Origin: Laguncularia racemosa
Lineage: Eukaryota; Streptophyta; Magnoliopsida; Myrtales; Combretaceae
Length of the DNA: 64,000 bases
Assembly: GCA_037954665.1 (NCBI GenBank)
Contig: JBBMOL010000046.1
Coordinates: forward strand, 4,510,501-4,574,500
Direction: 5' to 3'
In this document: piece after piece, positions 58,619 through 64,000 of the stretch
Position numbering within the stretch: position 1 is the stretch's first letter
Layout of the letters: every line of letters starts with the position of its first letter
Notes under the pieces: generated by a model
What the model saw: the letters and a program-made list of their open reading frames with translations, nothing else
Told to the model about the DNA's origin: nothing
Database searches by the model: none
Position numbers and translations under genes: made by a program

Positions 58619-59128
58619 TTAGTATATAAATAGTATATGTATATATACATGTATGCATATCTTAGTATTATTTGAGTTAAATAGTAAACAGTAGAAAAAA
58701 TAAATCAAAAATAAGAAAAAAAAACTAGGGTGGTTGGAACTAATTTTAAAATTTTCTTTCATATTTTTATTTTTTATTTTTTAAAAATTTTCATTTTTAT
58801 TAATTTAGTCAAATACTATGTATATATATATATATGTATATTTTATTTTGGATTTTTCAGTATCTTTCTTTTTTCTTTTTTAATTTTTGTTAGAGTTTTT
58901 AAAATTTTTATAATTTATTGTATTATTCATTTCATATAAGTACGTAAACCAACTGAATTACACCACATGTTAATCCTAATGGAAAAGTTAATACTATCAT
59001 AAAAAAAACTTGTTTGCAAATGTTTGTAAATATTGAAAATTAAAATGCTAATATATATATATATATACACTTTTAATATTGAAATAAAAAGGATGGCAAA
59101 TATTGATGACTAAATTGATAGTTTTCTC
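58371..59128. mobile_element. Inverted-repeat element (possible MULE-type MITE)
   Basis: The left end GAGAAAATTACAAATTTAGT and the reverse complement of the right end GAGAAAACTATCAATTTAGT are inverted repeats, and both continue CATCAA(C/T)ATTTG. A second inverted block (TTTG(T/C)AAACATTTGCAAACAAGTT) lies further in on each side. Possible 9-bp flanks ATTTTTTAA and ATTTTTAGA agree at 7 of 9. The interior is AT-rich, with (TA)n(CA)n at 58579-58617 and no transposase. Confidence 0.65.
58579..58617. repeat. Compound (TA)n(CA)n microsatellite
   Basis: About ten TA units are followed by about nine CA units. Confidence 0.9.
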
Positions 59129-60130
59129 ATTTTTAGAGGAAGGACCCTTTGGATTCAAGCATTTGTTTTTAGCTTTGTACCCATAACTTTTCAAAACAAG
59201 CATTATATTTTCTAAAATAGTTCATTTCATGGCTTTGTCTATGAAACATGTCCTTTTATTGCAGGTGCTTTTAGAGTAATCGCAATTTTTGCATAAAATT
59301 TTGATGCAAGTGATATGGCTTATAGAATAATTGCAATTTTTGCATAAATGCAAAATAATATAACTATTATTTTTTGATGTTTTACACATATTTTAAAAAA
59401 TTATAACTTATTTCATTACATGAAAAAATCACATAATGACATAAAACTTATATATAATATAGAGAGATAGAGAGTTGAAAAGTAGTACTTATAATTGTTT
59501 AAGTAAATTGGTTATTTCATTAATAAATATATTTTAAAATTAATAATTAGGGATAGACGCAGAAACATGAGAATTGGCAAGAGGAGGAGGGGACAAACTT
59601 ACTATATTTAAATTGAAATTAAAATTATTTATAAGAATTGTAAGCGACACAATGTTTTCTAATTTTTAATAAAAAAATGTTATCAATGGAAATATAATTT
59701 AAAAATATTTAAATAAAAAATTATAAGTAGAGCTAAAAGAGCAACATGATGTAAATATAAGTATTTTTTTTCTTTAAACAATGGCTTTACAAAAATTATC
59801 AATTTCATATGATTATTTGGGTAATCATTCATTCAAGTGTTCACATTTATTTTCATAATATTAATTATAAGAAAAATATGTTAAGTAATATGGTTGTTAT
59901 TATTTACTAATATTTTATGTAATAAAGCCAAAATATTTGTAATATTTATGTAATTATAATTTATGATATACTACTAATAAATAAATACCAACTTAAGATA
60001 ATGTAGTTAGTTTACCATAATTTTATAACAAATGGAATTTAATACTATTAGTCATTGTGAAGAAAAAATAATTAAAAAAAAAGTAAAAAAGAGAATACTA
60101 TTAAAGTAACAAATATAATTTGAAAAAAAA
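59129..60130. other. AT-rich intergenic stretch
   Basis: A short direct repeat GAATAATTGCAATTTTTGCATAAA occurs in two forms (near 59276 and 59323). Nothing else is recognised. Confidence 0.5.
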
Positions 60131-60139
60131 AAAAACTAA

Positions 60140-60215
60140 AATAACTATGATGGGAATTGAATCCATAACCTTTATTATAAAAATGTTTATACTCACCATT
60201 AAGCCATACGCCACA
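60140..60215 (-). repeat. tRNA-derived SINE-like fragment
   Basis: On the - strand TGGCTTAATGGT (about 60210-60199) resembles the polymerase III A box, and GGATTCAATTCC (about 60165-60154) resembles the B box, about 35 bases apart. It is followed by ATCATAGTTATTTTAG and an oligo-T run (60120-60133). This arrangement is that of a tRNA-like SINE head. It is too decayed to be a tRNA gene. Confidence 0.5.
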
Positions 60216-60284
60216 TTTTAATAATAATTGTTCTTAAAAAATACATATTATATATATATAATTTTTTTATTTAAAAAAATATAA

Positions 60285-61800
60285 TTAATTTTTCCAAACT
60301 TGGGCCAGCCCCTTCGCCCCCAAAATGTTATGAAATATATGCGAAGAACTTGAATTGTGCGGATGACTTTTACTTCTCGTAACATAAATACATGTTTTGA
60401 TAGCCTTTTGTCGGGCTATAGATTTTGCATAAGGCCCACATGTGCTAGTTAAGAACTTAGAATTTGACCCGCTCCGGTTATCACTATTCATCTGGTCCTA
60501 ATAATTCATTTTTAGGTATATTTATGAAGCTACATGTAATAAAATAATTATATACATTATGAACTATTATAAAGTTGATCTAAATTAAAGTGATAAAATG
60601 GAATGAGGTTTTAGGCATTAAACATCTAATAAAGTATGGATAAATAATGTATAGAAATCCATAAGTGATGGGCTCAAATAAGAAGCTGGAATATTTCAAG
60701 GTATTTATGAATTAGAATTATGGACACTAAGTCAGCACTATAAAGACAGACACATTGTTGGGTCATCCCATTAATCCAATGTATGGAGCAACAAAAGGAC
60801 AATATCCTCTCAAGGATTAAGGAATTTTCTTTGGGAGAATGTATACTATCAAGACCCCGTAAAGTATTTGGATCTTGTTCTTCTTTATGTCTTCAGGAGA
60901 ATTCCGGATTCGTTTTAATTTTATCATATATTCATAGTGCACTAGTATCACGTATAGAAATCTACAATTGTATTTCTAACAATTTCTGCTATACACATAA
61001 TAATATATATACTTATATGATATAATAGAATAAGATTTTTTATCAATACATGTGCATATATAAAATCTATTAATTACCAAATGTGGGATTCTACAGTTTA
61101 TTGAATCCTACCATAAAACCCTTACATGTATTTTTCAATATGAAAAAAGAAGAAGTCAATTTCACGGATACAATCCGATCTAAAAGACAAGATGTAAAGA
61201 TCAAAACTCTGTATTACTTCAATTCTATCGGATGTCTTTAAAGAGAAGTAAAGATCAAAATTCAAAATGAATATGGATGGAACTAACCTGTGTATGACGC
61301 AATTTGATATAATGTATATATAAACGGATTATTCATAAATAAATGATCTACATTTTAATATGCAGCCATGCTTGATGCGAGAAGGAACTCAAAGCCGATT
61401 TGTCGCGTTTCTGCAAATAGTTACTACACTTTTATATAAGATATTTTGATTTTTGATATGAACAGAAGATAATACATCACTCTCAATAAGTAACTTGTCT
61501 AACATGAAAAGCAATTTCTGAAAATGAAATTCAAAATGGATAAAGTACAATAAGGTTAATCCGTATTTGTTTCAAATAAGACATAATTGGCATGATAATA
61601 AATATCTGAATTAATTGATTAAAAAAAGATTTTTAAGTACATCCAAAATTGATGCAAAATGCAACATACACCCACTTTGGTCGTCTCATTTTTTCTCCTT
61701 TCCTTTCTCTCTCTTTCTCTCTGTTGTCGTATTATAAAGGGGAGGCACATCTCATCTTCCATATATAACATGAGGATTCGAGAGGGGAAAATTATGGAAA
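60285..61800. repeat. Diverged copy of parts of 34800-38560
   Basis: 60350-60510 matches 34830-35030, and 61430-61720 matches 38270-38560, in the same order. This indicates an old segmental duplication into which much DNA has since been inserted on the 35-38 kb side. No protein is recognised on either copy. Confidence 0.6.
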
Positions 61801-64000
61801 CATTATTAAGTAACTTTTTAATTTTTTTTCCCTTTTAGGCTACTCACATGAAATTGATAATGTCAGAAGAAAAAAGAAGAAAGGAACGAATGTTATAATG
61901 CCTCAAAAAGAGTATCCTTGATTTAAGAATGTAATTAATTTGGTTTTGGACCATATTCCTAGCGAAGGAGTCTAAATTTCTCAAAAGATAAAAATAAATA
62001 TCTATCCATCTTGTTATGATATATATAAAAGGGAGGGGAGTATTGGGTTTGAAGGGTTTATTCAAGCTTATTGATGTTCAAAATGACGAGGAGAAGACAT
62101 TTATTCAAAGATTTTAACTTCTTATCTCGACTATTGGATAATTTGAGATGAGCTGCAAATAAGAGTTGTTGGATTGTTTCTAATGATCATGATCTAGATT
62201 AGAGCCTTCTTTTCTTTTATAATCCAAGGGTTTAGGCTTGGGCTTCAGTTAGGCTTGACCTAATTCTTCATATTTTTATAAGAAGATAAACTCAAATCTC
62301 TTAAAAAATAAGTTTAAGTCTTAAAAGCAAGCCCAAGAGGCTTGAGTAAGACTAATTTTTACATGTAAAAAAATCGATTGAGATCGAAAGTGGGTGAGTT
62401 GATCTAATAAATCCTATTTCGACTTCCTTAATATATCCCTAAATTTGTGCTCGGTTTCTTAAGCCGTACCATTAACTTAACAAGCTAATCAATGGCATTA
62501 AATTGAGCCTTTGGTTTAATTACCAAAATACCTCTCTATAGGATGCCATGATATATACTTGGTTATATAGAATTGTTATGCAAAACTTGGTGACAAAGGA
62601 ATCCTTGCACTATTCTTTGCATGCAAGCACCACCATATAGCAACATCACCAAATGCCTAGGTACTACATGGATACCACCATCATTCAACTTTGCAAATGA
62701 ATGCCACAAATGTAAATTCCTCTAGTAATTTATAGGGTTGGCTATTTGGGATACGGCTCATGAAATTGGATACGATCCATAAACTTGGATGTAATAGATT
62801 ATATCATATTTATTTATAAATGCTGATTTTATAGTTCTCCTTTTTTTGTATGTATTTGTAATTATTTTATTAATTTATTTATAATTTTTTAATCAACAAA
62901 CGGATTAAATTTGGACATAAAACACGATTATTAAATGAATTAGGTTACTGATTTAGAGTTTTATATATGATTAATAAATGTTATGGGTTAAGACTTTTAA
63001 GACACAAATCTACTTACACACGAATACAAAACATGATAGGTTGACTCCAATTGCTAGCCTTAGTAATTTACACATACATTCACAAACTATTTCTAACTCT
63101 AATGCTAGTAATAGACAGGGTCACTAGGTGGAACAATCCTAGAATTGGACTAGGAACCAGTAGGTCCCAATTCTCGAAGGGGTAAATCAATTGTTTATGG
63201 GTTTGGAACCTGGACATGTAAGCTATGACTTTTTTTTTTTTTTTTTTCTAAAATAACTTAAATTAAAAAAAATCAAATTAAAATTTTTAAAATAATAAAA
63301 ATTATGAGCTCAAAACTTTTAGTGGTTTTTAATCTATTTTTGAAAAGAAATATAAAGGATTTGTTTTTATTTATACAAAATCACATATAAGTAGAAGGGT
63401 AAATTATATTAATCACTTTTGTAAATTTTATAAATCACACAAATACCCCACTTTTTTAAAAATACAACATTTATCTCCCTAGTTTTACCTACATATATGC
63501 TAACGTGAATAAAAATTAATATATCATCCAGGAAACCGACTTGGGGATTTTGAGAAAAGAACTTGCTTTTTCATCATCTTTTTTAAGTGAGTTTTAATTT
63601 TTTTTTTCTTATTTCAATCCTTGACCTTTGTAAAATCTTACAAAAGAGTCTTTCCACCAATACTGTCAAAATTTCCGTTTTAAAGTGACACGTGGCATGA
63701 TATATTGGTCTACTTTTTTTAATGAAATAAATAATATAATAAAAATTACAAAAATTAAATAAAAATAATAAATTAAAAATTCCAGAAAAAAGTGAAAAAA
63801 AGAAAAATTTTAGGAAAAATTCGAAATAAAAATATATGTAATATATGTATATATACATATATAAATAAAGGAATTTGTGTAAAATAATAAAAATATGTGA
63901 AAAACTAAATAAAAAAAAAAAAAGAAAAAACCTGTTGTCTGGATGGCCTCTGCCTACTAATCAGATGCCGCGTCTAGTTCCAAATTTCCTCAGCCCCCTG
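61801..64000. other. AT-rich intergenic stretch to the window end
   Basis: No gene is recognised. 63580-63900 is A/T-run rich; it resembles the interior of the 58371-59128 element (AAAATTAC, AATAAAATAATA, TA runs) and could be a truncated relative. A T run of 20 lies near 63230-63248. Confidence 0.45.

Noticed and set aside
58730..58939. 69-codon frame rich in Phe and Ile
   Set aside because: Translation of T-rich sequence inside an inverted-repeat element.

Overview
The window is nuclear DNA of a flowering plant, most likely a eudicot. It is strongly AT-rich, has long introns with GT..AG borders, carries plant-type Copia (SIRE-like) and Ty3/gypsy (Tat-like) retrotransposons, Mutator-like and hAT DNA transposons and a plant mobile domain relic, and shows nothing bacterial. 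All identifications rest on reading the sequence and on family knowledge; no database search was run.

Only one host gene looks intact: a four-exon short-chain dehydrogenase/reductase (SDR) gene on the + strand (18253-22080). Its reading frame stays open over 266 codons if the fourth exon starts at 21802. Its catalytic Lys and Ser positions are replaced, so it may be a non-catalytic SDR-fold protein. The 3' end of this gene (end of intron 3 plus the first half of exon 4) has been copied at least seven more times between 22.9 and 43.4 kb, all as dead fragments.

Layout. 1-7.3 kb: a decayed Mutator-like element with a plant mobile domain (MAIN-like) relic on + and a MuDR-type transposase relic on -, the latter split by a hAT-like insertion. 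8.7-17.2 kb: three diverged copies (A, B, C) of a non-coding module. Copy A was hit by a hAT-like element, a 1.2 kb TIR element and, at its end, a foldback Mutator-like element whose ends match the 1-7.3 kb element. 18.0-22.2 kb: the SDR gene. 22.9-44.4 kb: SDR 3' fragments and tandem duplications, interrupted by an 11.1 kb SIRE-type Copia element (23280-34417, - strand, 5-bp target duplication) and a 777-bp LTR-like insertion (41996-42772). 45.6-55.9 kb: a 10.3 kb Tat-type Ty3/gypsy element (- strand) with two 1.8 kb LTRs, dual RNase H, a minisatellite in its 3' UTR and most of gag/protease missing. 55.9-64 kb: AT-rich intergenic DNA with one inverted-repeat element, a SINE-like fragment and a diverged copy of sequence from 34.8-38.6 kb.

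None of the mobile elements has an intact coding capacity: stops, frameshifts and Asp-to-Asn changes at catalytic sites are seen in both retrotransposons. Paralogous copies within the window serve as empty sites and date the insertions relative to one another.
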